64,000 nucleotides of DNA from Brevibacterium sanguinis (lineage in GTDB: Bacteria > Actinomycetota > Actinomycetes > Actinomycetales > Brevibacteriaceae), in assembly GCF_003315415.1 (NCBI RefSeq), contig NZ_QNSB01000002.1, forward strand, positions 1-64,000, in the 5' to 3' direction. Under the pieces are notes generated by a model. It was not told where the DNA came from. It ran no database searches and saw only the letters and a program-made list of their open reading frames with translations. The position numbers were made by a program, and so were the translations under genes. Below are positions 8,102 through 17,143 of the stretch, piece after piece; the stretch's first letter is position 1, and each line of letters begins with the position of its first letter.

Positions 8102-8770
8102 GTGCGTTCAACCAACGGCCGCAACAACATCCTCCGTTCGGCGCGCGACACCTTCGCGACGAAGGGCTTCGACGGCGCCTCCATCCGGGACATCGCGCAG
8201 GCCGCGGGGCTGAGTCTGTCCGCTCTCTACTACTACTTCCCATCCAAGCAGGACGCCCTGTTCGAGCTCGTGCAGACCGCCTACTCCTGGTACATCGAGC
8301 ACGGCCTCGCCGTCATCGCCGAGGCGGGCGAGGACGTCGTCGATCGCTTCGCGGCATCCGTGCGCTACCTCGTGAGATACCGGATCGAGAACGTCTCGGT
8401 CTCGACGGTGCTGCTGCGCGACACCGAACGCCTCGAGGGCGAGAACGCCGCCGCCATCAGGACGCTGCAGCGGCAGGCGAGGGCCGTGCTCGGCGACGTC
8501 ATCGCCGCAGGGGTCGACGCCGGGAAGTTCACCGTCGACGACCCCCAGCTGGCCACGCGTGCCGTGCTGTCGATCTGCAACTCTCTCTCCATCTGGTACC
8601 GGCCGACTGGTGAGCTGACGCCCGAACAGATCGAGCGCGACTTCACCCTCTATGCGCTGCGCATCCTCGGCATCGAGCCTGACCGCGAGGAGCTCGATCG
8701 ACTCCTCGACATCCCGATCAGCCAGGCCGGTATCCTCGACTTCATCGCCGACCCGCAGCAGCAGGGCTGA
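8102..8770 (+). CDS. TetR-family transcriptional regulator
   Basis: The 222-aa protein has an N-terminal TetR helix-turn-helix (ILRSARDTFATKGFDGASIRDIAQAAGLSLSALYYYFPSK, roughly residues 10-50, read in two parts) and an all-helical C-terminal ligand domain. The GTG at 8102 follows AAGGAGACC. The gene is divergent from the FMN reductase gene and close to the SDR gene. Site B just upstream suggests autoregulation; sites at 7111 and 49826 suggest that it also controls an SDR and an acyl-CoA dehydrogenase pair, so an acyl-CoA ligand is plausible. A perfect hairpin follows at 8788. Confidence 0.85.
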   Translation: MRSTNGRNNILRSARDTFATKGFDGASIRDIAQAAGLSLSALYYYFPSKQDALFELVQTAYSWYIEHGLAVIAEAGEDVVDRFAASVRYLVRYRIENVSVSTVLLRDTERLEGENAAAIRTLQRQARAVLGDVIAAGVDAGKFTVDDPQLATRAVLSICNSLSIWYRPTGELTPEQIERDFTLYALRILGIEPDREELDRLLDIPISQAGILDFIADPQQQG

Positions 8771-8787
8771 CCCCACTTGCCGCTGAT

Positions 8788-8845
8788 GTGACCCGACGGG
8801 ACTGATTCGACGTGGCGCCGCATCGAATCAGTCCCGTCGGGTCAC
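8788..8845. terminator. Perfect 23-bp inverted repeat after the TetR gene
   Basis: Arms 8788-8810 and 8823-8845 are perfect reverse complements around a 12-nt loop. The position 18 bases after the TetR stop suggests a terminator, but there is no T run and the arms are unusually long and exact. Confidence 0.7.
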
Positions 8846-9166
8846 GTTCGGGGGCCGACCCCGCTTAGGAGCCTGCAAGCGCAGGAGTTTGGCCCGAAGC
8901 CGGTCACCCGCGAACGGGCCGATCGCAACCTCCACCTCCCCATACCACAAGACGAGACATAAAATCCCAGGTCAGGACTGGCAGTCCGATCACCTGGACG
9001 GAAACCTCGAGAATCGCCTCGCCGTCGGATCTCAGCGCATACGATGGTGCTCGACAGATTTGCGTCCCACGTCACAATGGGCTTGACTTATGAGTCGTAT
9101 CACAGGGGAACGACGACTGTTCGCCCTGTCCGCAGATGAAGAACTGCAGAACTACTGAGGAGAAGT
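8846..9166 (+). promoter_or_regulatory. Leader region of the AGCS symporter with a hairpin
   Basis: No gene is seen. A -10-like TAAAAT lies at 8960-8965, followed at 8967-8997 by a two-tier stem-loop (CCAGGT pairs with ACCTGG, and inside it GGACT pairs with AGTCC). About 170 bases then lead to the start codon. A further -35-like TTGACT is at 9083. No glycine riboswitch core was recognised. Confidence 0.35.
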
Positions 9167-10702
9167 GTGTCCGCTTTCATCGAATGGCTGAATGGCATCG
9201 TCTGGTCATCAGCACTCGTCTATCTCTGCCTGGGGGCGGGGGTCTACTTCACGATCCGCTCGCGGGCCGTCCAATTCCGTCAGATCAAGGCGATCTTCGT
9301 CCAGATGTTCCGGGGCAAGAGCTCCAATGAGGGAGTCTCCTCGTTCCAGGCGCTGGCGATGTCGCTGGCCGGACGCGTCGGCGTCGGCAACATCGCCGGT
9401 GTCGCCACTGCCATCGCCTTCGGCGGCCCCGGTGCCGTCGTCTGGATGTGGATCTCGGCGCTCCTCGGCGCCTCCACCTCCTACGTCGAATCGACCCTCG
9501 GTCAGATCTTCAAGGAGCAGGACCCCAAGACCGGTGAGTACCGCGGCGGTCCCGCCTTCTACATCGAGAAGGCCTATCGCCACACCAAGGCGAAGGGCCT
9601 GTTCAAGGTCTACGGCATGGTCTTCGCCTTCGTCACCGTCATGGCGATGAGCTTCATGCTCCCCGGAATCCAGTCGAACGCGATCTCCGGCGCGGTCACG
9701 AACGCGTGGAACCTCCCGTCGTGGGTGACGGCGATCGGACTGGCCGTCATCATGGGCTTCATCGTCATCGGCGGAGTCAAGCGCATCGCGCACTTCGCCT
9801 CCCTCGTCGTGCCGTTCATGGCGATCATCTACATCCTCGCCGCGATCGTCGTCTCCCTCGTCAACGCCGACCAGCTCCTCTCGGTCATCGAACTCGTCTT
9901 CAAGTCCGCCTTCGGCGTCGACGCGGGCCCCGAGGCGGCCTTCGGCGGTATCCTCGGCATGGCCATCCAGTGGGGCGTCCAGCGCGGGATCTACTCCAAC
10001 GAGGCCGGACAGGGCACGGGACCGCACGCCGCAGCGGCCGCCGAGGTCTCCCATCCCACCAAGCAGGGCCTCGTGCAGGCGGGAGCGATCTACATCGACA
10101 CCCTTCTCGTGTGCTCGGCCACCGCGTTCATGATCCTCTCGACCGGCATGTACAAGGTCTTCGACGCCGATCAGACGACGATCATCGGTTCGGGACGCGG
10201 TCAGCTCGCCGAGGAGATCGCCGCCACTCCCGGTGAGACCTGGCCTCAGGCCGGACTCGACACGATGATCCCGGGCCTGGGCGCGAGCTTCATCGCGATC
10301 TCGATCTTCTTCTTCGCGCTGACGACGATCGTCGCCTACTACTACATGGCCGAGACGAACCTCGTCTACCTGCTGGGACGCTTCAAGAACAAGATGGTCA
10401 TGGTCATCGGCGAGCGCGTGCTCCAGGCGCTCATCCTCGTCGCCGTCGCCGTCGGCGCGATCTCGGCCTCCGGCAGCGCCTGGGCCCTCGGCGACATCGG
10501 CGTCGGCCTCATGGCCTGGCTCAACGTCATCGCCATCCTGTTCCTCCAGCAGCCCGCGTTCAAGGCGCTCCGCGACTACGAGCGGCAGACCAAGGAGGGC
10601 CTCGACCCGGTGTTCGACCCGCAGGCGCTCAGCATCCGGAACGCCGATTTCTGGGTGCACCGTCTGGCGAGCCTCCGCACCGGGGCGGACAGGAAGGGCT
10701 GA
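9167..10702 (+). CDS. Alanine/glycine:cation symporter (AGCS family)
   Basis: The 511-aa membrane protein carries the AGCS signature around residues 60-100 (ALAMSLAGRVGVGNIAGVA then FGGPGAVVWMW) and the GIYSNEAGQGTGPHAAAAA loop near 280. About 10-11 hydrophobic segments are visible. It would import alanine, glycine or related small amino acids with sodium or protons. The GTG at 9167 follows GAGGAGAA. A structured 5' region precedes it and a hairpin terminator follows at 10736. Confidence 0.9.
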   Translation: MSAFIEWLNGIVWSSALVYLCLGAGVYFTIRSRAVQFRQIKAIFVQMFRGKSSNEGVSSFQALAMSLAGRVGVGNIAGVATAIAFGGPGAVVWMWISALLGASTSYVESTLGQIFKEQDPKTGEYRGGPAFYIEKAYRHTKAKGLFKVYGMVFAFVTVMAMSFMLPGIQSNAISGAVTNAWNLPSWVTAIGLAVIMGFIVIGGVKRIAHFASLVVPFMAIIYILAAIVVSLVNADQLLSVIELVFKSAFGVDAGPEAAFGGILGMAIQWGVQRGIYSNEAGQGTGPHAAAAAEVSHPTKQGLVQAGAIYIDTLLVCSATAFMILSTGMYKVFDADQTTIIGSGRGQLAEEIAATPGETWPQAGLDTMIPGLGASFIAISIFFFALTTIVAYYYMAETNLVYLLGRFKNKMVMVIGERVLQALILVAVAVGAISASGSAWALGDIGVGLMAWLNVIAILFLQQPAFKALRDYERQTKEGLDPVFDPQALSIRNADFWVHRLASLRTGADRKG

Positions 10703-10735
10703 GCGCCTCGTCCTCTCCGAGAGGATCGGTCGGTC

Positions 10736-10767
10736 GAAGGCCCGGGACAACGGCGTCCCGGGCCTTC
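10736..10767. terminator. Hairpin terminator between convergent genes
   Basis: Perfect 13-bp arms (GAAGGCCCGGGAC) around a 6-nt loop follow the AGCS gene and face the end of the UvrA-like gene, so it may act in both directions. Confidence 0.75.
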
Positions 10768-10903
10768 GGCCTGCTCCGCCACAGTGAGGGGTGGTCGGGC
10801 CGCGGCGCCGCGGAGGCGCGGGCGCGCCTCGATACCGGCAATGGTCGCCGAGGTGAGGGCAGGTGAGGTGAGCACGCCCGGCTCCGGGCGGCTTCCGCGC
10901 GGC

Positions 10904-13624
10904 TCAGCCGAACCGTTCGGTGAGCACGCGAGCCGTGGCGCCCGCTCCGCTCCGGGCGACGTCCTTCGGCCGGCCCGCCGCCACGACCCCGCCGCCCTCC
11001 GGTCCGGCTCCCGGCCCGAGGTCGATGAGCCAGTCGGCACCGGCGGCGATCTCCATGTTGTGGTCGGCCATGAGGATCGTGTCGCCCTCGTCGACGATCT
11101 GCCGGAACAGCTCCCCGAGCACCCGCGCATCGCTGGGGTGGAGGCCGTTGGTCGGTTCGTCGAGGATGAACAGTGAGCGTTCCCGTCTCCTCCGCGCGCG
11201 CATGGCCGCTGCCAGCCGCAGGCGCTGAGCCTCCCCGCCCGAGAGCGTCGAGGTCGACTGCCCGAGGAGCAGACCGCCGAGGCCCACTCGCTGCAGTGCC
11301 TCGAAGTGGTCGACGGCGCGCAGCACCTCGGCGAACCGGACGGCCGCGGCGTCGATCGACAGTCCGAGCACCTCGGCGATGGTCAGACCCTCGACCGTGA
11401 CCTGAAGCGTCTCGTCGGTGAAGCGCCTGCCCTCGCATTCGGGACAGCTCCCGCTGGAGGCGGGCAGGTGGACGAGGTCGATCGTGATCATGCCGAGCCC
11501 CTCGCAGCGGGGGCAGCGGCCCTCGGCCGTGTTGAAGGAGAACCGGGAGGCCGTGTAGCCCCTGGACCTCGCCAGGGGCGTGGCCGCGAAGAGCGCACGG
11601 ATCCTGTCGAAGATCCCCAGGTAGGTGCCGATGACCGAGCGCGGCGACCGCCCGATGACGCTCTGATCGAAGCTGACGACCCGGGAGAACTCCTCGAGTC
11701 CGACGGCGTTCGCCTCGGCGAAGCCGAGGTCGGCGTCGAGAGCCGCCGGCTCATCGTCGTCGAGGAGCGACGTCGCTCCGGACCGGGAGACGAGTGCCGC
11801 CACCGAGCGCAGCAGCGAGCTCTTCCCCGACCCCGACACCCCGGTGACCACCGTGAGCGCGGCGGTGGGGAACTCGACGGTGACGTCGGCGAGTGTGTTC
11901 GCCCGCAGGCCCGAGCAGCGGGCCCATCCGGACTCGGGTGCGCCGGCCCCACCGGACGAACCGCCCCGTCCGGCCGAGTCCCCGCTGGCAGGCGATCCGG
12001 TGCCGCCGCCCGATCCGTCGCCCTGACGAGCGTTTGCCGGCGTGGGATCGGGCCTCCACGGCGGGGTATCGGGTTCGTTGCGCAGACGGGCGGCGACACC
12101 GCTGTCCCCGGCGAGCGCATCTGCGACCGGCCCCGAGAACATCACCGTCCCTCCCCGGTCCCCGCCGCCGGGTCCGAGCTCGACGACCCAGTCGCAGCGG
12201 CGCACCGTCTCCATCTCGTGTTCGACGAGGACGACGGTGTTGCCCGCATCGCGCAGCGCCTCGATGAACCCGAAGAGGTGGTCCGTGTCGGCGGGGTGCA
12301 GGCCGGTGGAGAGCTCGTCGAAGACGTAGAGCATCCCATGGAGGCCGCTGTGCAGGTGGGCGGCGAGCCGCAGCCGCTGCAGCTCGCCGGGCGACAGGGT
12401 CGAGGCGGGCCGGTTCGGCGCGAGGTAGCCGACGCCCAGCTCGGAGATGACGCGCGTCCGCTTGGCGAGCTCGTCGAGGAGGACTCCGGCCGCTCCCTCG
12501 CTCGCCGCATCCGCCCGACCGGGCCCGCCGTCCGAGTCCTGCCCCGAGGTGACGGCGGAGCGGATGAAGCGCGCGAGGTCGTCGAGGCTGCGGGAGGCCA
12601 CCTCGGCGATGGTCTCCCCTCCGATCCTCACGCCGAGCGCGGCGCGGGAGATCCGCGCTCCCCCGCATTCAGGGCAGGGCTCGTGGCGCAGGAACTGCGC
12701 GGTCCGCTCCCGGGTCGCCCGGGACCCGGTCGTGACCATTGTGTCGAGGAGGTAGCGTCGGGCGCTGCGGAACTTCCCCTTGTACCCGCGCGCGATCGTC
12801 TCCTTGAGGGAGGCGGGGTCGACGGTGATCGTCGGCGTCTCGTCGGTGAGCAGCAGCCAGGTGCGGGTCGATTCCGGCAGCTCCCTGAATGGGAGGTCGA
12901 TGTCGATGCCCATCGTCTCGACGAGGTGCTTGAAGTTCCGGCCCAGCCAGCCGCCCGGCCACGCCGCGATCGCCCCGTCCCGGATGGTCAGACGGTCGTC
13001 GGGGACAGCCGCGTCGAGGTCGATGTCGTCGAGGCTGCCCTTGGCGGCGCACGTGGGGCAGGCGCCTTCGACGGTGTTCGGGGAGAACGCCGAGGCGGGA
13101 AGATGGTCGAGCCCGGGCGGGTAGGTGCCGATGCGGGAGAAGAGGACGCGGAGCAGATCGGAGACCTGGGACAGGGTGCCGACGCTCGAATGGTCGGGGG
13201 CCGCGGTGACGAGCTGCCTGACCGCGATCGCGGCGGGCAGCCCGGTGATCCGGTCGACCTCGGGGGCGGCGATCGTCCCGAGCAGGTGCCGGGTGAAGGG
13301 GGAGACGGATTCGAGGTAGCGCCGCTGCGCCTCGGCGTAGATCGTGTCGAAGGCGAGCGAGGACTTGCCCGACCCGGAGACTCCGCAGATCGCGATGAGC
13401 TGCCCGTGCGGGAGGGCGACGGTGATGTCGGCGAGGTTGTGCTCACGGGCGCCGACCACCGTCAGTTCGGTGACCGGCACCGATCCGGTGACCGGCGCCG
13501 ACCCCGGGCCGGCGGCCGACCCGGTGCCGTCGGCGAACGCGAAGCCCCTGCCGTCGAGCGGTCCGGTCCGGTCGGCGGCACCGGTCGCCGGCTCGGTCTC
13601 GGTGCTCAGGTCGGGCTGCGGCAT
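10904..13624 (-). CDS. UvrA-like excinuclease ATPase paralogue
   Basis: The 906-aa protein has two UvrA-type ABC modules. The first Walker A (GVSGSGKSSL) is at residues 81-90 with AFDTIYAEAQRRYLESV after it; the second follows a Gly/Ser-rich linker near 560. Zinc-type pairs CPTC, CPEC, CPRC and CPEC are present. The first signature is LSPGELQRL rather than LSGGE; the second, LSGGEAQRLRL, is canonical. Genuine UvrA has a UvrB-binding insertion and is slightly longer; this is the shorter paralogue class linked to repair or self-resistance to DNA-binding drugs. The start at 13624 follows GAAGGATC; an upstream ATG at 13774 adds an Arg-rich stretch. Confidence 0.85.
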   Translation of the reverse strand: MPQPDLSTETEPATGAADRTGPLDGRGFAFADGTGSAAGPGSAPVTGSVPVTELTVVGAREHNLADITVALPHGQLIAICGVSGSGKSSLAFDTIYAEAQRRYLESVSPFTRHLLGTIAAPEVDRITGLPAAIAVRQLVTAAPDHSSVGTLSQVSDLLRVLFSRIGTYPPGLDHLPASAFSPNTVEGACPTCAAKGSLDDIDLDAAVPDDRLTIRDGAIAAWPGGWLGRNFKHLVETMGIDIDLPFRELPESTRTWLLLTDETPTITVDPASLKETIARGYKGKFRSARRYLLDTMVTTGSRATRERTAQFLRHEPCPECGGARISRAALGVRIGGETIAEVASRSLDDLARFIRSAVTSGQDSDGGPGRADAASEGAAGVLLDELAKRTRVISELGVGYLAPNRPASTLSPGELQRLRLAAHLHSGLHGMLYVFDELSTGLHPADTDHLFGFIEALRDAGNTVVLVEHEMETVRRCDWVVELGPGGGDRGGTVMFSGPVADALAGDSGVAARLRNEPDTPPWRPDPTPANARQGDGSGGGTGSPASGDSAGRGGSSGGAGAPESGWARCSGLRANTLADVTVEFPTAALTVVTGVSGSGKSSLLRSVAALVSRSGATSLLDDDEPAALDADLGFAEANAVGLEEFSRVVSFDQSVIGRSPRSVIGTYLGIFDRIRALFAATPLARSRGYTASRFSFNTAEGRCPRCEGLGMITIDLVHLPASSGSCPECEGRRFTDETLQVTVEGLTIAEVLGLSIDAAAVRFAEVLRAVDHFEALQRVGLGGLLLGQSTSTLSGGEAQRLRLAAAMRARRRRERSLFILDEPTNGLHPSDARVLGELFRQIVDEGDTILMADHNMEIAAGADWLIDLGPGAGPEGGGVVAAGRPKDVARSGAGATARVLTERFG

Positions 13625-13826
13625 CGGGGATCCTTCGGTAACATCGAGGTCAGGCGGCGAGCGGTCGGCGGCGGGTCGAGCGGTCGGGCGAGCGGTCGAG
13701 CGGGAAGCGGCCAAGCGGCGAGCGCACCACGGTCCGACGAGAGCCGGCACTGTGCGGGGCCCTCGAGAGAACATGGTGCGCTCGACGTGAGGCGTTCGCG
13801 CGCACGCGGCGCGCCCGGGGAGGAGG

Positions 13827-14849
13827 CTACTTGAGGCTGGTGCCTGCGGAGCCGAGGTGCCGGCAGGCCTCGACGACGCGCTCGGCCATGCCCGCCTCGG
13901 CGGCCTTGCCGTAGGAGCGCGGATCGTAGAGCTTCTTGTTGCCGACCTCGCCGTCGATCTTGAGCACTCCGTCGTAGTTGCGGAACATGTGCTCGACGAC
14001 GGGACGGGTGAAGGCGTACTGCGTGTCCGTGTCGATGTTCATCTTCACGACACCGTGCCGCACCGCCTCGGCGATCTCCTCGGCGCTCGAACCCGAGCCA
14101 CCGTGGAAGACGAGGTCGAACGGGGACTCCTGGCCGATCTCCTTGCCGACGGCCTCCTGGATCTCGCCGAGCAGCGACGGGCGCAGCCGGACGTTGCCCG
14201 GCTTGTAGACGCCGTGGACGTTGCCGAAGGTGAGCGCCGTGAGGTAGCGTCCCTTCTCCCCCGCACCGAGGGCACGGACCGTGGCGAGACCGTCGTCGAC
14301 GCTCGTGTAGAGCTTGTCGTTGATCTCGTTCTCGACGCCGTCCTCCTCGCCGCCGACGACGCCGACCTCGATCTCGAGGATCGACTTCGCCTCGGTCGAG
14401 AGCTCGAGGAGCTCGGCGGCCAGGGAGAGGTTCTCGTCGAGCGGCACCGCGGAACCGTCCCACATGTGCGACTGGAAGTAGGGGTCCCCTCCGGACTTCA
14501 CACGCTCGGTCGAGAGGGCGAGCAGCGGCTTGACCCATTCCTCGACGGCGTCCTTCGGTGCATGGTCGGTGTGCAGGGCGATGTTGACGTCGTAGCTCTT
14601 GGCCACCTCGGCGGCGAAGACGGAGAACGCGATCGCTCCGCGCACCCGGTCCTTGACCGTCGGACCCGACATGTACTCGGCTCCGCCGGTCGAGATCTGC
14701 ACGATGCCGTCCGACCCCGCTTCCGCGAAGCCGCGGATGGCGGCGTTGATCGTCTGCGAGGACGTGCAGTTGATCGCCGGATAGGCGAAGCCCTTGGCCT
14801 TCGCCCGGTCGATCATCTCGGCATACACCTCAGGACTTGCGATGGGCAT
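13827..14849 (-). CDS. fba: Class II fructose-bisphosphate aldolase
   Basis: The 340-aa protein is a zinc-dependent aldolase of glycolysis and gluconeogenesis, cleaving fructose-1,6-bisphosphate to DHAP and glyceraldehyde-3-phosphate. Visible motifs are ALHTDHAPKDAVEEW (zinc His and catalytic Asp), EIEVGVVGGEEDGVEN, ALTFGNVHGVYKPG and DLVFHGGSGSSAEEI. The ATG at 14849 follows GAAGAGGAGC. It lies alone between the UvrA paralogue and the broken BCCT gene. Confidence 0.93.
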   Translation of the reverse strand: MPIASPEVYAEMIDRAKAKGFAYPAINCTSSQTINAAIRGFAEAGSDGIVQISTGGAEYMSGPTVKDRVRGAIAFSVFAAEVAKSYDVNIALHTDHAPKDAVEEWVKPLLALSTERVKSGGDPYFQSHMWDGSAVPLDENLSLAAELLELSTEAKSILEIEVGVVGGEEDGVENEINDKLYTSVDDGLATVRALGAGEKGRYLTALTFGNVHGVYKPGNVRLRPSLLGEIQEAVGKEIGQESPFDLVFHGGSGSSAEEIAEAVRHGVVKMNIDTDTQYAFTRPVVEHMFRNYDGVLKIDGEVGNKKLYDPRSYGKAAEAGMAERVVEACRHLGSAGTSLK

Positions 14850-14968
14850 GAGTGCTCCTCTTCGAAACGCGATGACCCCGGCGGTCATCCGAACGTGAAC
14901 TGATCTGCCTACAGCCTAAGTGATCGCCCGGAAACGGTCACAGACCGCCGAGGCGCGGGCCCTGTCGG

Positions 14969-16979
14969 TCAGCGGCTGCCCGGGGCGGGGCGCTGAGCGC
15001 CGGTTCCGCCGCGGCGGGCTCCCCTTCCCCGCTGCCTGTCGAGCAGCCCCCTGCTGCGGGTGAGCCGGTAGTCGATGCGCTGATCGACCTTCTCCTCGAA
15101 GTACTCGCCGAAGTCGTCGGCGAGCTGCTCACCGAGCTCGCGGTACCGTGCCGCCGTCTCCAGCTCCTCGGTCCGCCTCGCCTCGGCGCGGAATGCCTTG
15201 AGTGTCGCAATGCAGACGAAGATGAGGACGATGCTGAACGGCAGCGCCGTCATCAGCGAGCCTGCCTGCAGGGCACCGAGGCCGCCGGCGACGAGCAGAC
15301 CGATCGCCAGCGCTCCTTCGAGGAGTGCCCAGAGCACGCGCGACCACATCGGCGGGTTGGGATGGCCGCCGGAGGCGAGCATGTCGACGACGAGCGACCC
15401 TGAGTCCGAGGAGGTGATGAAGAAGATCGCGACGAGGATGATGCCGATGACCGACAGGACCGAGCCCAGCGGCAGGTCGCCGAGGACGTCGAAGAGCACT
15501 CGTTCGGCGACGACCCCCTCGGCGGGGTCGACGAGGTCACCCGAGCCGAAGAGCTGCCGGTGGAGTCCGGTCCCGCCCATGACGGAGAACCAGAAGAAGC
15601 CGACGATCGAGGGCACGAGGAGCACTCCGGCGATGAACTCGCGCACGGTCCGTCCCCGCGAGATGCGGGCGATGAAGACGCCGACGAACGGCGCCCAGGA
15701 GATCCACCAGCCCCAGTAGAACAGCGTCCACGAGGCGTTCCACTCGGCACCCTCATCACCGGTGTAGGCACCGATGTCGAAGGTCATGTCGAGCACGTTG
15801 GCGAGGTAGACGCCGAGCGACTCGACGAAGTTCTGGAACAGGAAGAGGGTGGGACCGAGCACGAGCACGGTGACGAGGAGGATCCCGGCCAGGCTGAGGT
15901 TGATGTTCGACAGCCATTTGATTCCCGCACCGACACCCGAGACCACCGAGGCGGTGGCCAGGAAGGTGATGATGACGATGAGGATGATGAGGAAGGTGTT
16001 GTCGTACTCCCCGACGACACCGATGTGCTTGAGTCCGGCCGAGATCTGCTGGACGCCGAGTCCGAGCGAGGTCGCGATGCCGAAGACGGTGCCGAAGATG
16101 GCGATGATGTCGATGAGGTCACCCGTCCAGCCCTTGACCCGATGGCCGAGCAGGGGCTCGAGCGCCCAGCGGATGGACAGCGGACGGCCGCGCCGGTGGA
16201 TCGCATAGGCGAGCGCCAGGCCGAGGACGGCGTAGAGGGACCAGGGGTGCAGTCCCCAGTGGACGAAGGTCTGAGCCATGCCCATCTGGGCGTTCTCCAC
16301 TTCTCCGCCTTCCCAACCGGGTTTCGCCCCGGTCGTGGCGTAGGTCAGCGGCTCGGCCACTCCGTAGAAGACGAGTCCGATGCCCATGCCGGCAGCGAAG
16401 AGCATGGCGAACCACGAGAGCACTCCGAACTCCGGCTCGTCGTCGTCCTTGCCCAGTCGGATCTTCCCGTACTTCGACAGCCCCACGACGATGGCGAAGG
16501 CGACGAAGCCCCCGACCACGAGCATGTAGTACCAGCCGAGGTCGGCGACGATCCAGCTCTGGATCGACAGGAGGACCGGACCGGTCTAATCAGGCAGGAT
16601 GATGGCCAGTCCCGCGATGGCCACGATGACGAAGCGCGGGCCAGAACACCCGCGGGGCGATGAGGCCCCTGCCGATGCGCACACCCTGATCGCGCAGCTT
16701 CGTGGTGATCTCGTCATCGGAATCACCCTCGCCGATGTGCAGGCGCTGCGGCAGATGGAGCCGCACAGGCTCCGGGGCGCCGAAGAGGAAATGGGCCTGC
16801 CCCTCCTCGACTGCACTGTCCGGGCCCGCACCGTTGGGGGCTTCACTGTCGGGGACTTCGCCGGTCACCGCGACTGCTGGGTCGACTTTCACCGATGAGC
16901 CCGATGCCGCCTCGGAGGAGGTGTCCTCTGCGGGCGGTTTCCACTGTCCCTTGTCACTGCCTTCTGCAGGGTGATTCAT
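14969..16979 (-). pseudogene. BCCT betaine/choline/carnitine transporter, broken by frameshift and stop
   Basis: From ATG 16979 (with GAAAGGC upstream) an acidic cytoplasmic N-terminus runs to GLIAPRVFWPA, the start of the first membrane helix. There the frame shifts by one base near 16634-16640; the helix continues in the next frame as FVIVAIAGLAIILPD and meets TAG at 16586-16588. The same frame reads on as TGPVLLSIQSWIVADLGWYY and then through the rest of a BCCT protein, including GMGIGLVFYGVAEPL and WGWWISWAPFVGVFIARISR. CAG to TAG would explain the stop. Internal ATG 16525 has no ribosome site and would lack the first helix. Intact, it would import osmoprotectants. Confidence 0.75.
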
Positions 16980-17143
16980 GGTGCCTTTCGGATCGAATGC
17001 ATGGAACCGACTACTCACCCTGCCGGAATCGGCGGCAGACTTCAAGAAGAGTGCCACGCGCGGACGCGACATCCGGACGGACCCACGGGCCGCTGATGCG
17101 GAACCGCGGGGCCATCGGCGCCTCTCTTCAGTAAGGTGCAGTT

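Noticed and set aside
8846..9166. Glycine riboswitch before the AGCS gene
   Set aside because: The conserved glycine aptamer core was not found; only a generic hairpin is supported.
9209..10750. Long minus-strand frame opposite the AGCS gene
   Set aside because: Repetitive Asp/Glu/Arg/His composition is the mirror of membrane-protein codons; no domain is seen.
11306..13834. Long plus-strand frame opposite the UvrA-like gene
   Set aside because: The composition is that of an antisense shadow, rich in Arg, Gly and Asp without motifs.
16523..16525. Internal ATG as the true start of the BCCT gene
   Set aside because: No ribosome site precedes it and the first membrane helix would be lost; upstream sequence in two frames clearly encodes the missing N-terminus.
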